From: Castor canadensis
Taxonomy: Eukaryota; Chordata; Mammalia; Rodentia; Castoridae
Assembly: GCF_047511655.1 (NCBI RefSeq)
Contig: NC_133399.1
Coordinates: 3,413,333 to 3,477,332 of the forward strand
Reading direction: 5' to 3'
DNA: 64,000 nucleotides
The position numbers and the translations under genes are program-made. The notes beneath the pieces are model-generated. The model was not told the DNA's origin and ran no database searches. It was given only the letters and a program-made list of their open reading frames with translations. Shown one piece after another: positions 39,931 to 52,810 of this stretch. Numbering within the stretch: the stretch's first letter is position 1; the number at the start of each line of letters is the position of its first letter.

Positions 39931-42900
39931 TTCTGTTTTCTAGAAGAGTCTGTCCAATACTGAATCTTCAATGCCTTCCCACCATCACCAGGCTTGAAAG
40001 GTATCCACTCACTGGCCCTACGCCTCAGAGATACTAGAGATTGGTTGGTGCCACTAGTCCACCAGCTTCACATTTATTAAGGAATATTTTGTATTTACTG
40101 TGATCCCTTCCTTTCAATCTTTCTCTAATTATCTGTCATTTATTTTTTACTGGCATGCTTTGATTTTTTTCTTTTATTATTTGTCTCTACTAATAATGTT
40201 TTCTTTGTAGTAACCAGAAAATATCTTATGGTTATTATATTTTAAATTTAGGAAACAAAAGCTTCGGGGGAAAATGGAGCAGCAGGTTCTGCAACTGACA
40301 TCAGGACATCCAAGTCCCTGCATTGGTCAGATATAACTAATGTGTCCTTCCCATTTTGAAACACCTGGCCCCAGCAGGACCCATTGCTATCTGTATTCCC
40401 TTATTGACATGTTCTTACTTTCTTGAGTGGTACAGTGTAGATTGAGAGATCAGATGTGAGAAATTCTTATCCAAGCAGCCAAGTGCCTGATAACCAAGTT
40501 CCCAAAGTATGACAATACCAGGTCTTTCTTCCAGTTCCACTGAGGGCTCACCCTTCCTGGTCTGTATAGCAGTCCTTCTGTGAGATCAGAAGCCATCTGC
40601 TAGGACACTGTGTGGAATTTTCTCAGCAGATTTCTGGCCCCAGTTTCAGTTGGAAGAAACAGTGTCTACTCTGAATAGCCAAGGGGTAAGTTCTGCTAAA
40701 GTACAATGAATCCCCAGGCTGGGCTGGGTAGGGTCCAGGGAGTAGGCCTGGCCTGCTAAGGGCTGTGGCTGGAATCAGTTATTTGGCTCTGGTACCCTCC
40801 AGTTCTCCTGTCACTCAGATTTTTGGGATAGGTCCTAAATTGGTACCCAAAGAAAAGTGATGGAGGGAAGGAACTTTATGGGCTAACCAATCAGAAGGAG
40901 GAGGAACCACTGTAACCCAGGAAATACTTTTTTAAGTGATACCATTTTCTGGATCATATGATGCTTCTAAAATTAGCTGTGCAGGACTCAGTCTACTTCC
41001 CCTGTGATAGATTTGGCCAACCAGGATTGTGGGTTGAACACAGTTCACTGAGGGAAGGTGGAAATGGTGAGGAAAAGGAGGTTGGGACCAACCTGAAATG
41101 CCTGTCTCCCCTGAACTCTGGAGTCTGGGGACAAAGTCAGTACTCTTGCTCCGTGGCACTGGTGGATGGCCTGGTGGATGGCCAGGACCCTGGTGTCCTG
41201 TCCTCTACCTTTGGGAGATATGGCCCACGCCCAGCACCCTGAGGGAAAGTCAGAGCTCAAGGCCCTCATGTCTACAGACTCTGTGATGTTAGGAGGTTGT
41301 GGGATCCTATGTGGAAGGATCTGTGGTTCTCAGGGATCCTGCTCCCCCAAGTGTCCTAATTATCTAAATTACCCCATTTATCTAAAACTTTGGAAGTAGG
41401 GTCTCAAATCTATGATCAGATTGCAGGCAGATGCTTCTTTGGGCTCTGGCAAATCCCTGAATTTACAGGTAACCCACATTGCACATTCACTGCAGAAGCA
41501 GTGCACATGCTCTTGGGGTTCAAGTGGAAGGGGAGACTCTGGGGAGGTGAGCAGGGTTGGCGGTTGTTGCCCTCTCTGACATATTTAGTGTTCTTGTTCT
41601 GTATCTAGACAGTATATTCCAGATAAAATGCAGATTTAGGCAACACAAATTTAAGGTCACAATGGTGGGACATCTCCCAACAGCAAGGTCTGCAGGCATC
41701 TCAAGGTGAGACAGAGAAGGACTGTTCTTTCTAGGAAGGAGTAAAGAGAAATAGAACAAAGATGGGAGAGGAAGGGCCAAGATCAGCTCCTTGGACCAGG
41801 GACCCTTTCCCCTGAGGCAAAACTGTCTTTAAGGTCACAATAAAGAAGGACTTTGTATGGTGGGTCAGAGTCTTTATACCTGGAGAAAGGGGAGAAAGTT
41901 AAGTAAGATTGCTTAGTAAGTGTTCTGTTTCAGTTGCTCAAGTAAGCTAATGATTTAAGGTGGAACATGGAGGTTTCAAAAGTATGTGAATCACCTTATT
42001 GTAGAGCTAAACAAATCACATCCAACTAATAGGAACAGAAAGGATGGTGAGGCAGTGGTGTTTAATCACCAGTGTTACCAAGTTTACTCTGCCTGGATAA
42101 GTTTTCATTTGAATTCAGGGAGTTGGTCTTGTCAGAATGTATTATGTGACAATTGAGGAAGGCTGTGATGGAAATGGAATATATTGGTAAATGGAGTTTG
42201 ATACTGTTTTGTTCAGAAACCTTTTCTCTGGTACTGAGGATGGAACCCAATGCCATGTGCATGCTAGGTAAGCACTCTGCCTTTATCACTTGAGCTATAA
42301 CCTCATCCATGTTGAAGATTTTTTCAATGTTTTCTTGCTTTTGTTTGCTGGTTTGCTTGATTGTGTTTTGAGAAATGATCTCCCTATGTAGCTCAGGTTG
42401 GCTTTCAACTTGAGCTCCTCCAGTCTGCCTAGGTATGAAATTTTTGCATCTGTATGCAGGAGATGTTTCTCTGAAATTCTTGCTTTGTGTAATGTCTCAG
42501 TTTGATATGATATTATGGTTGTTTGGGACTCATGAGATGTGTTCATGTTACCTCTGCTTCTATTTCCTGGAAGAGATTGTAGATGATAGGTATCATATTT
42601 ACACTGAATGACAGTTAAAATGAGCCAGTGAGATCAAGTGTGTCTAGTCCTCCTAGTTTTCTATTATTGATGATCATTTCAATATCTCTTACACATAAAC
42701 TTACTTGCATTGTTTCTCTACTTGTGTAAGTTTTAATCTATTTTTTCTGTCCAGGGTGGGCTCATTGTTAAATTTATAGCTGTCTAATTGCTGAATGTTA
42801 CTGTATTGTCCTTTTAATGTCTGGAATTAGTAGTGGTGTCATCTTTCCTTAGGGATGACTGGAATTTTTATTACTTGATGTATTTTGTGGCAGCTTGACT

Positions 42901-42960
42901 CTCCAAATTTATCAATGCTGATGATTTTTTAAAAGAAACATCTTTGGGTTTGGCTGACTT
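39930..42960 (+). repeat. KRAB-ZNF duplicon, copy C
   Basis: 39930-40260 matches the tail of copies A and B (5370-5660, 17405-17690). It is joined to pre-promoter sequence (40470-40710, as in copy B), then promoter and exon 1 (40720-41270, as in copy A), then intron 1 (41610-42960). This head-to-tail order is what a tandem array gives. Copy C lacks the SINE found at 4235 in A and 13213 in B. Confidence 0.75.
40620..41270 (+). pseudogene. Decayed KRAB-ZNF promoter and first exon (copy C)
   Basis: This is homologous to 560-1260. Shared blocks include 'acaatgaatccccag', 'aggcctggcc.gctaa', a CCAAT box (40887-40891), 'ccattttctgga', an ATG at 41064-41066 followed by gtgagg, and 'ccctggtgtcctgtcctct'. 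CpG dinucleotides have almost vanished compared with copy A, as expected after loss of promoter protection. It may have started a neighbouring zinc-finger gene to the right, but no KRAB or finger exon for it is in the window. Confidence 0.75.
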
Positions 42961-42965
42961 CCTGT

Positions 42966-43690
42966 AGATTTTTGGTTTTTTTATTATTATTTATTCATTC
43001 ACATGTGCATATATTGTTTGGGTCATTTCTCCCTCCTGCCCCCGCCCCCCCCCACCTTCTCCCCCCTCCCACCTTCCTTCCAGGTAGAACCTGTTCTGTG
43101 CTTTTCTCCAGTTCGTTGAAGAGTAGAAATAAGCAATAATAAGAAAGACATAGCATTTTTGCTAGTTGACAGCTATACTGAGGGATTCCTAGATTCTAAC
43201 TGATCCTTACACTGGTTCCTGATCCCCTTCTCCTGTTGACCTCTGTCACTTTAAGGTTTCTGTATTGATTCCTCTGGAGTAGGGACATCAAATGCTTTCA
43301 TGTTTTGGGTTTTCTATCTAACCCCGTACCTCCCGTATATGTTCTCCCTTTGTCATGTAACCCAAGTCCTACAACATTGCTGTATTTGCCTTAGATCTAA
43401 AGACCATATATGAGGGAGAACATACAATTTTTGTTCTTCTGAGTCTGGCTAATCTCGCTCAGAATGATGTTTTCCATTGTATATAAATACCACATTTTCT
43501 TGATCCATTAGTCAGTAGTGTGGCATCTTGGTTGTTTCCATAACTTGGTATTAGTTCTTCTTTAAACCTCTGATAGAATTCAGAAGTGAATCCATCAGGT
43601 CCTGGACTTTTTTTTTTTTTTTTTTTGGGAGACTCTTTATTACTGCTTCCCTGATTTTTCCAGGTTTTGAAAGAATGGGTATATCTAAAA
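42966..43690 (-). mobile_element. Rearranged LINE-1, minus strand
   Basis: A 3' UTR with a C-rich tract (43035-43080) and the ORF2 end run to about 43545. The sequence then jumps to an internal ORF2 segment ('gaattcagaagtgaatccat', 'caggtcctggactttt') up to about 43690. Several hundred bases of the element are missing at this junction. Confidence 0.85.
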
Positions 43691-44102
43691 GCAGTTCATT
43701 TCCCAGAATTGATTTAGGTTATTATGTAGAACCCATTTCAATTTTCACCCAAAGTACCACATGGAGAGCTTTGGATTAGTGTGTATCTGAGGATTTTTTT
43801 AATCATCCTGTATTTGGTCATCAATTGTGTTTGGCTATTTTATCCTACATTTGGAAATATTTTGAGATAATGTTTAATTTAATAGCTTGAAATCACAGCC
43901 CCTAGTAGCAGAATTCTCCCAATAGAAATAAACACATAACACAACACATACATGTACATGCAGTGTGCAAAAATCCATATTGCATTTTACCTGATACGGC
44001 TGATCTTGAGAAGAAATTATGATCATGATTGTATACCTCAGTAAAATACGCGAAGATGGTTTTAGGTGCTCAGTTAGTGTCCTGCTTCTGGAAAAGGCTT
44101 AC

Positions 44103-44909
44103 CTGCCAGGGAAGCATCCTTGGCTTGTCTGTATGTCCTGAGGACCCCATTTCAATTTTCTCCAAAAGCATTTGATGGAGAACATGGGCTATAGCATACA
44201 CAGCAATATAGATGAAATAGCTGGAGTCTGATATGGTCATGATGTCAATATTTCCTGGTATAAACTCTGAGGAAGAATTTGGAGGGCACACTACAATTTT
44301 TCCACACAGTGACCCAACAGGTGAACACTGAAAAGCGTGAAGCCACAATTTACTGAAGTAAAAGTCTCCTGGGTATTGGGAAGGGTTGACTCTCTTGAGA
44401 AAGTGCCTGAAGCCAGGGATTTCCCCCTTGTGGTGTGAAAATGAGAAGCTTCCATGGAAAAAGTGTAGCATGTGGTTCATTTCATACACAACAATATCCC
44501 ATTTTCTTGTCATGATCCACACCTTCCCTGTGGTTAAAAAGAATTCTGCTGCAATGTCCATGGTCATAAGGCTGTCTATTTCACCATACAGTATATGAAC
44601 ATTTGCAGATGAAACTCTAATCCTACTCATGAAAGTGATATCACTTGATCCGTACATTGTCTTAGGGGCAGAGAGCTTTTCTGTAAAGGCCATGCAGATA
44701 CCATTCTTTATCATCTCTACTTTCAGATCCCAAAGGAACTGCTTTCCTTTCACATCATCAGATACAAACAGTGCCACTCATGTCCAGCCAAAATGCAGCA
44801 ATAATGAGATCATTGCATGGGCCAAATAACTGTCCTTGGGTGCCATCTGATACAGTGATGGAAACTGGTTTCTGTCACTTAGCGTGGGATGAAAAGGTCC
44901 ATATGTTAC
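44103..44909 (-). pseudogene. V2R exon 3 (ligand-binding domain) with one stop codon
   Basis: An 807-bp exon (269 codons) between acceptor 'tttgctccttcag' and donor gtaagc. It begins VTYGPFHPTLSDRNQFPSLY, continues QMAPKDSYLAHAM, and ends LPWQ at the usual V2R exon 3 junction. The only visible lesion is TGA at 44778-44780, where the family has a conserved Trp in a W-x-W-V motif. A single substitution explains it. The remaining 224 codons are open. Confidence 0.9.
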
Positions 44910-44914
44910 CTGAA

Positions 44915-46085
44915 GGAGCAAAGAAATATATCATGATTCTGAGTTTAGTGTGATTTTACATTGCTTCTCTTAAGGGGAGCAAGAGAGAATTCTCTACAAG
45001 AGATGGCTGAAGAATGTCTTAGTATTGGTTAAAGAAAAAGACTGGTGTAGATATTACCCAGTTCTCTCACTCAGGGCACACAGAAGTTGTTCTTTCCCAA
45101 TACCATTGCATTAAAAAAAAGTGTGACTTTTGATGAACAGTGTGTGTGATAACCACATGTTCTTTTCATCTTGAGAAGTGAGAACAAGGAAAGGAATAAC
45201 TTCAAATTTGGGTTTGTCAAAATAATGGCATTTGTCTCATCTTATAACTTGAGACCTGTAGAGTATAACCATCTGCTATAACCAACATTTGATGTAAATT
45301 GTTGGAAAGAAATCAATATTTACTTTATTGACCTCTCAATACATTCAATTTAATTTATTACCACAGCATAACCTAGAATTTCTTGAAGAGTGCAAACACT
45401 TATCTGTGTTATTTTCTAAGGTGTAATTCTTCCAGATCATATATCTTCTTTTCAAGTGAATACATTTGTTACTAATGCCTCCTGATTGCTGCTTGCTTGA
45501 GATGGGTCTCCAGCAAAGAATATCTGATACAGAGAAGTGGATGTGTGAAGTACACTGGTAGTGCTCTCACAGATGTGCATTTAAGGCAGGAATGGACAGA
45601 AAGAGAATGCAAATCTCAGTAGAAGTGTAACTGAGCTCACCACTACTTGGGAGTTTTTGGAACCTTTATGACTCTCAGTGTTGCCCCAAATGGCAATCAG
45701 ATGTTCAGTTGTTACTATCCTCACAAATGATAGCTGTCAGTCTCGGGATGCCCCTATGACTATCATATCCTAGACTGGAGCACTCTTGTGCTGTGGAAAT
45801 TTGACATGAAGTACACTGCTGTGTATAGTTGGAAGTCAGTGTTCTCAGTGACCGGAAGACAGATACCTTGGCCCTAGAAAGGAGAGTCTCAGTATGGTTC
45901 TGTGTTGTTTATCTTCCTCTCTTTTCCCATTGTAAATAATCTCACAACTCAGGGAATTTCCTAGGATTTGCATTTAAATACTTGTGTATTATGCATTCTT
46001 GGTTTCCACAATTCCTTTTCATCACAGGTGCATGGATGGCATTGAGGAAAATCCAAACATTTTTCTTCACAATTCACAACACATT
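44915..46085 (-). other. Intron 2 of the V2R pseudogene
   Basis: No repeat or coding sequence is recognised in this 1.2-kb interval. It is the expected intron between exons 2 and 3. Confidence 0.55.
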
Positions 46086-46088
46086 TAC

Positions 46089-46370
46089 CTGTGGGATTCT
46101 GTAGAGTTCCAAAAGTGTTCCAATCTCAGCTGAAAATGCTTAGTTCCTTAAATTATGCCAATAGACTTGTTGTTTGTCTGGAAGTTGTAATTAGGGAGAG
46201 CTTTCTAATATTTTCTGACAGCCAAAACAGAGTGCTCCACAAAGTGAACTGGTTATTGGCAAAGGCATTATAGAAATGGAAACTCAGGAATATGTTGGGG
46301 AGAAGATGGCAGTCCCTGTTTATCTCCTTAGTGGTAAAGTACAAAACCAATACAAATTGGTAGTTCTTCC
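46089..46370 (-). pseudogene. V2R exon 2, frameshifted
   Basis: Read on the minus strand it gives NYQFVLVLYFTTKEINRD, then HLLPN...FHFYNAF and NNQFTLW, and after frame changes SAEIGTLLELYRIPQ followed by donor gtaaat. At least two small indels and one stop (near PNYN...KSIG) separate these blocks. LINE-1 sequence starts just outside its 5' edge, near 46375. Confidence 0.88.
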
Positions 46371-46374
46371 AAAA

Positions 46375-48245
46375 CCACCTTAATATAAGAGCTGAAACTA
46401 CTATAGAAAAACTTAAGTAAACATTTGAAGTACAAGCATAGGCAACAACTTTCTGAATAAGAATAAAAATTTCAGGAAATAAAGCCAGAATTGATAAATG
46501 GGATTATTTCAAATTTTAGATCTTCTGTACATCAAAAGAAATAACAGATTGAAGACATAGCCTATAGAATGGGAGAAAATTTGTGAGCTATTCATCTGAT
46601 GAAGGATTAATATTCAGAACATACAGAGCTCAAACACCTATACAAATATTCCAATTAATAAATGACAAGTGAGTTGAACAGAGTTCTCAGTAGGGGAAAT
46701 ACAAATATCCAATAAAAATGAAGATATGCTCAACATTCTTAGCCTGAATAAAACATAAATCAAAACAAAACTGAGACAACATTGTACTTCAGTAAGAATG
46801 ACTATCATCAATAAAACAAACAGCAACAAATTCTGGTGGGGATATAAATTAATGCAGATCCTATGGATGTCATTGTGACAGTTCCTAAGGAAACTTAAAA
46901 GAGAACTATGACATGGTATGATCCTGATATACCATTACTGAGCATTACTCCAATGTAAGGAATTATACTGTAGAGATTCTTGCACACCCATATTTACAAA
47001 AAGTACTAATCAAGTAGCTGAGCTAAGGAATCAGCCAGTGCACCCATCAACTGATGAATGGATAAAGAAAATTTTATATCTATAGACAGTAAATAACTAA
47101 AATAGATTGCTACAGTGCTATGCTAAATAAACAGAATGGTACTGGCATAAAAATAGACACATAAAGCAATGGAATAGTATAGAAGACCCAGAAATAAGTC
47201 CACACATTCCTACAATTTTTGACAAAGGCGCCAAGAACATGTGTTCAAGAAAAGATAGTCTCTTTAACAAGTGGTTCTAGAAAGACTGGATTTACAGTTG
47301 TGGAAGACTGAAACTAAATCCTTGTCTTTTACTCTGTACAAAAATCACTACAAAATAGTTAGATGACCTTAATGTTAGAGCTGAAACTCTGAACCTACTA
47401 CAGGAAAACACTTTTGAAATATGTAAGAGGCAGAGCCTTTCTGAACAGTACTCCAATAACTCAGGAAATAGGAGCAAGAATTGACCAATGGAATTGCATC
47501 AAATTAAAAAGCTTCTGTACATCTAAGTAACCATTTACCAGAATAGAGGGACAGCCTACAGAATGGGAGAAAAATCTTTGTGAGATATTTGCGTTTTAAC
47601 TGATTAATATCCAATATTTATAGAGAATTCAAAACCTAAACAACAAAATAAATGTTACAGTTAATAAATGGGCAAATAGATTGAATAGACAATTCTCAAA
47701 AGCATAAAAACAAATGTCCAATAAATATGTAAAGAAAGGTTTAACATCTTTAGCCCTGAAGGAAATACAAATCAAAACAACATTAAGGTTTGTTACTTAC
47801 TCCAGTCAGAATGGGTATCACCAAGTAACAAAACAACAAAAATGCTGGAAGTGGAGATGTAACGGTGCAGCCAATATGCAAATCAGCATGGAAGTTCATC
47901 AAAAAATAACAATAGACCTGCCATATGAGCCTGCTATTCAAATCTTGGGCTTATATCTGAAGGAATTGAAGTCAGCAGACAATACAGACACTTACACACC
48001 CATGTTTATGTAGCACTACTCACAATAGCCAAACTACTGAATCAGATTAGTTATACATAAAACAAAGAAAGAGTAAAGAAAATTTCTTGTCTATACACAA
48101 TATGTTAATATTCAGTCATAACAAAGAATGAAATTGTGTCATTTTTTGGAACAGCTGGAATTGGAGATCATCATGTTAAGCAAAATAAGCCATGGTCAGA
48201 AAGATAAATATCATATGTTTTCTGTCATATGTAGACTATACATAA
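46375..48245 (+). mobile_element. Old plus-strand LINE-1 ORF2 and 3' end relics
   Basis: These are successive LINE-1 blocks: 'ttatactgtagagattcttg', 'cccatcaactgatgaatgga' and 'cagaatggtactggcataaa', and at 48150-48190 the '3' end' block with 'gttaagcaaaataagcc'. ORF2 order is repeated: the 46375-47090 part precedes a second, partly overlapping series from 47100. At least two insertions or an internal duplication are therefore present. No intact frame remains. Confidence 0.85.
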
Positions 48246-48254
48246 AAAATGACA

Positions 48255-48612
48255 TGGGATAGTCCTGGTTGCTTATTCCTGTAATCCCAGCTACTCAACT
48301 GGCAGTAATTGAGAAGACTTGTCAAGTGTCAGAGATTGGGAGGATCACAGATTGAGGGCAGCCTAGGCAAAATGTTATTGAGGTCCCATATGAACAAATA
48401 ATCTGGCATGGTGTTTCACCTCTATAATCTCAGCTACACAGTAGGTGACAGGTAGGAGGATTATAGCCTAAGGCTGACTCCAAACAAAAATGCGAGACCA
48501 TTTCTGAAAAACAACTAATGCACAAAAAGACTGGGGGAATGGCTTAAGTGACAGAGCAGCTACCTAGCAAGGTCAAGACCTTGATTTCAAACCTTAATAC
48601 CATTTTAAAAAT
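48255..48612 (+). repeat. Dimeric SINEs between LINE-1 relics
   Basis: A B1-like half at 48255-48395 ('gtaatcccagctactcaact') is followed by a second B1-like/ID-like dimer at 48400-48612 ('gggaatggcttaagtgacag'). Confidence 0.78.
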
Positions 48613-48759
48613 CACCTGCAGGTGGATAGAATGGGAAAGGAGAGAGTGATCAGACATGAATATGATTGAAGCACAGATGTAAGGATGAAAATAGCATAAC
48701 AAATCCTCTGAAAAGAGTTAAATATAAGTGAGGAGGCAGGACAGGAATATGATAGAGTA

Positions 48760-50480
48760 TAAAGAAGAAAAGAAAGCAACCCCTAAAATCTCCTTAACAA
48801 AGTCTTAGAAACTAATAAGTCAGAAAAATTGCAAGGCACAAAATTGACAGGCAAAATTCTATACCATTGTTATATACCAATAGCAAATTATCTGAAAGAG
48901 AGATCAAGAAAGCAATCTGATTTACAATAGCTACAAAATTAGAATTATGACATTGATGAAAGAAAATGAAGAGGGCACAAAAATATGGAATGATACTCCA
49001 TGTTTATTCATTGGAAGAAACAGTATTACTAAACTATCCACATGATACAAAGCTATCTGTAGATTTGCAGCAATCTCAGTCATAATGCCAATGACACTCT
49101 TCATAAGATAAGAAAACCCGAATTTTTATGAAATGACAGATGATTCCAAATAGCCAAAGAAATTCTGAGGAATGGGGAAGTAAAGCTGAAGTCATTACAC
49201 TCCCACACTTCAAAACGTCCTATGAAGCTGTAGTAACCAAAATAGCATACAGAGGCTGCAGTGTGGCTCAGAGATAGATCACTTCCTAATCTTCCTGACA
49301 TTCTGTTCACTTTGCTGAACAGAATGACACAAAACAAAGCAAAACCTCAGCATGCTGTTTCCATAAAAGCAGATAAATGAGCCAATGAAAGAGAATAGAG
49401 CACTAAGAAGTAAATGCACACATTCATGGCTAATTGATTTTGGGGCAAAGATGCTAAGGGCAGGTATTGGAGAAAAAAATCTTTCTAATGGTGCTAGAAC
49501 TATTTGCCATCTGTAAGCAGAAGCAGAAAACTAGACTTCCATCTCCCACAAGATAAAAATCAACCCAAAATAGATTAAAGACTGAAACATAAAATCCTTA
49601 AACAATAAATCTACTAGTTAAAAACAAGGGACTGACTCAACACAGTAGAATGAACAACAGTGTTTTGGACAACTGTCCAAAGGCTTAAGATATAAGAAAA
49701 AAATGGACAGATTAAATTAAGCTAAAAAGATTGCTCCACAATTTCACTCTGCAAAAATAATTGTAGAGAAATTTCCCAGAATTGGAGAAAATACTCATAA
49801 AGCATACATTTGACAAGCAGTTGATATTCAAAATATTTGAAGAATACAAATACAATATCATGAAAACAAAACAAATGACCTGATTCTGAAAAAAATGGCC
49901 AAAAATGCCTAAATAAACAGTTCTCAAAAGAAGACACACAAATAACTAACAGGCATATGAAGAAAATCTCAACATCATTATTCATCAAGACAATGCAAAT
50001 CAAAACCTGTTTCAGTGTCTGTTATTGAAAAGGTGTTAGAGTCAAGTAGCAGAGCACTTGCATAGCAAGCATGAGGTCTGTGTTTAATCCCCAGTACCAC
50101 ATAAAAAGATTAAAGTGCTAGAGAAGATGTGTGGAAAATGGGACCCTTACCTAGAGTTGATGGGAATGTAAATGAGCGCAGCCATTATTGAAAACAGTAT
50201 GGAAGGTCATAAGCAAATTAAAAACAAGACTACCACATGATGCAGTTATTGTATTACTGGGTATCTATCCAAAGGAAATGAAATATGTCAAAGGCTCAGC
50301 TTCACTCTTGTGTTTAGTGTAGAAGTCATCACTATATGTATGTAATACACTCAAAAAATGTGTTGAAATGGCTTTAGTCTCATTATAAATACAAACAGAA
50401 CCAGTCATTCTACATAAGATATTAGCTAAATGGAATCTAAGTCAGAGTCAGAATTATAGTAGCATAAGATTTATTACAGG
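48760..50480 (+). mobile_element. Old plus-strand LINE-1 ORF2 relic with embedded ID-like SINE
   Basis: LINE-1 ORF2 sequence with decayed frames ('caaaattgacaggcaaaatt', 'aaaatatggaatgatactcc'), ending in 'ggtatctatccaaaggaaat'. An ID-like SINE is inserted at about 50035-50108 ('gtagcagagcacttgcatag'). All of it lies in V2R intron 1. Confidence 0.82.
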
Positions 50481-52590
50481 ATTCCAAGCTTGCAAAAAAA
50501 AGATCGGCAATTTTAACCAACTACTACAGGTAAAAGTAATATGAATCCTAGAAACTGTGTCCAGAAAATTGCAAATCAAAGAATACTTCCTATCTTATTC
50601 TATGCAACCAAAAGTAAATTAATATCAAAGCACACAAACATATTAGGATTTTATAAGAAAAGTACACTACACACATCTGTTGCAGCATGGATAAAACTTG
50701 AGAATACGGAAAAACCTGTGATAAAACACCACAAACGACATGAATATACTTGTAGGAAATGTCCAGATCTTAGAGATGCAAAACAAATTAGTGATCACTG
50801 GGGCTGGGGGGGATGAAGAGATAAATGCTAGAACGTGCAAATGGTATAATAAAAAGATGCTGGTTTTGCAGCAAGTATTTAGAGAGAAGAAGCAACAGCT
50901 TTATGAATGAGCAATCTAATTTTCAATAATTTTGTTTCAATTATCTTATTCACAGAAAAATGCAAACTTTGTTAAAATAGTTATCATCTTGGTGTTATTT
51001 ATAGTCATACAAAATTAATAACATCCCAAATACCCAATATCAGATAAAGAAGTGTTGCCATTTGGGTACAAAATGACACTTGGAAGGGGTGAAAACACCC
51101 ACCACAATGCCCATTACTTATAGGAAACAACATTCATGATACACTATTAGGTATGATGAGCACAATTACACAATGAAGGTGACATTCTATTCCCATATTG
51201 AGAGTTACAAAAGTTTAGGAATAAAAATTGTAGGACTTGATATTCCAGATGATCCTAGACATATTAAATAAAGATTATGAGTGGCCAGAAACTCCTCTAA
51301 CTGTAATACACAAGGCAGTTTGCAAAATCTGGTTTCTAGCTTTGTGACATGGGATGAAGGCTCACATACTTCTCTTTAAACAGGACTCGAGGAAAATTCG
51401 GTGCTCTAATAATGTCTGCCTGCCTCTCTAATTCTAATAGAATGAACACAAGAAGTAGCTATAAGTTACAGAGAAATTCATATGCATGAAGTAATATCCG
51501 TGAAATACCCCATTTCAGACTTTGGCTGATGATAGACCAAGTGACAAAGAAAAAGAACACTAAAAATGAAACAATTTGAAGGCACAGATAATGGGCAGGC
51601 AGAAGACCTCAGACATATGAGAGGTGACCAGGCTGAAGTCTAACTCAAGGGTCAGCAGCCCCACTAATAACTCCCTCCAGGGATAGACAAACTGGTGAAG
51701 TGACAAGTGCTAAATAATGTCAAAATGAACCACTAAGGATGGAGACACTCCATGGAAACAAACTGCATATCACTTAAACATTTTCTGAGGACATAAGGAT
51801 GTTCATTTGCTGAATGTTTTAGAAGCATACTTGGCTATGACAACCAATGGGGCCTGTGGGAAGCATGGGCTGTCTGCTGGTAAACTGTCATGGAGCATCA
51901 ACATGAGGACTCAGGTATTAGAGACACATGCCACACAGTTTCATAAAGCTCAGAATTAATGCAGTTCCTGTGCTTTTTTTGTTTTTTAGAAAAGTTAATA
52001 ATTGGGATCTAAGAGAAGAACATTTACGCCTTCTGAAAGATGATTTCCTTTTCTTTTTTCGACTGTCAGGACCAGCGTTGACATGCCTCAAGTGTGATAG
52101 GATTCAGTTATTGATCTTTTAGGAGACACAGCCTGGTAAGGGTTTTGGATACCCATGGCTTCTCTTTCAGGCACACTTCATCAATGTGCAGTAGAAACCT
52201 GGAGTGAGTTCCTGATCTTGATACTGACCTTGGGCTATGGCTAGTGTCTAGGATGTCCATGTGCCCCACTCCATGTTCCTATTCGAGGATAGACAGAAGT
52301 CCCATCACACTCATTTGTTCTAATTTCCCTGGTGACTGATCATGATTATCAGGTTGATGGAGGGGACACAAAAGATTTTGAGTTCTATCCTTTGTCTGTA
52401 AATGGAGTGAAGAACAGAAGAAAGGAAATGAGAAATTGTGGAATCGTAAAGGAGAAAATGTAAGAATTCACTGGTATGGTTTTTCTGTACAGTTTTCATA
52501 ATTCTCAAGAGGTATGAACCCATACACCCACAGAACATTTACCTACATGAATCTTAATCACACTTAATACATGCACACAATCTAGACCTT
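50481..52590. other. Remaining V2R intron 1, unassigned
   Basis: I recognise no gene. Small open frames (for example 50541-50816) have no family resemblance. Confidence 0.4.
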
Positions 52591-52592
52591 AC

Positions 52593-52810
52593 CTTGTAAC
52601 TTGCACATCAGTTTTTGGTTGAAATAGAAAGGAGAGCCGGGATATTTCTGCGTCCTGTTTCATGTAGTAAAGGGGTAAGAATACACCAAGCATGAGATCT
52701 CCATCTCTGTAGAGGGTTGGACTCAAGTACTGCAAACACCTCTGACTTTCCAACAGTGATGTGTGTAAAGGCTTCAGGAGTAGGAAGACAAAAATCAGAA
52801 AGAGCAACAT
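52593..52810 (-). pseudogene. V2R exon 1 (signal peptide and N terminus)
   Basis: It is open from ATG at 52808-52810 to donor gtaagg and spans 72 codons plus 2 nt. A hydrophobic signal peptide (MLLFLIFVFLLLKPLH) is followed by the V2R N-terminal motif RCLQYLSPTLYRDGDLMLG and FLPLYY. No lesion is visible in this exon. Confidence 0.88.

Larger units (their letters stand above)
44103..52810 (-). pseudogene. Vomeronasal type-2 receptor (V2R) pseudogene, exons 1-3
   Basis: V2Rs are class C G-protein-coupled receptors of basal vomeronasal neurons, with a large ligand-binding ectodomain encoded by the first exons. Three consecutive ectodomain exons are recognisable on the minus strand in the right order: exon 1 (52593-52810), exon 2 (about 46089-46370) and exon 3 (44103-44909). 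Exon 1 is open, exon 2 has frameshifts and exon 3 one stop codon. Exons 4-6, with the cysteine-rich and 7-TM regions, are not found at lower coordinates, where LINE-1 and the zinc-finger duplicon begin. The locus is therefore a truncated pseudogene. Confidence 0.85.

Noticed and set aside
43728-43765. Short resemblance to V2R exon 3 (44140-44175: 'cccatttcaatttt' and nearby)
   Set aside because: Only about 40 bp with gaps and no flanking support. It is too weak to call an exon duplication.
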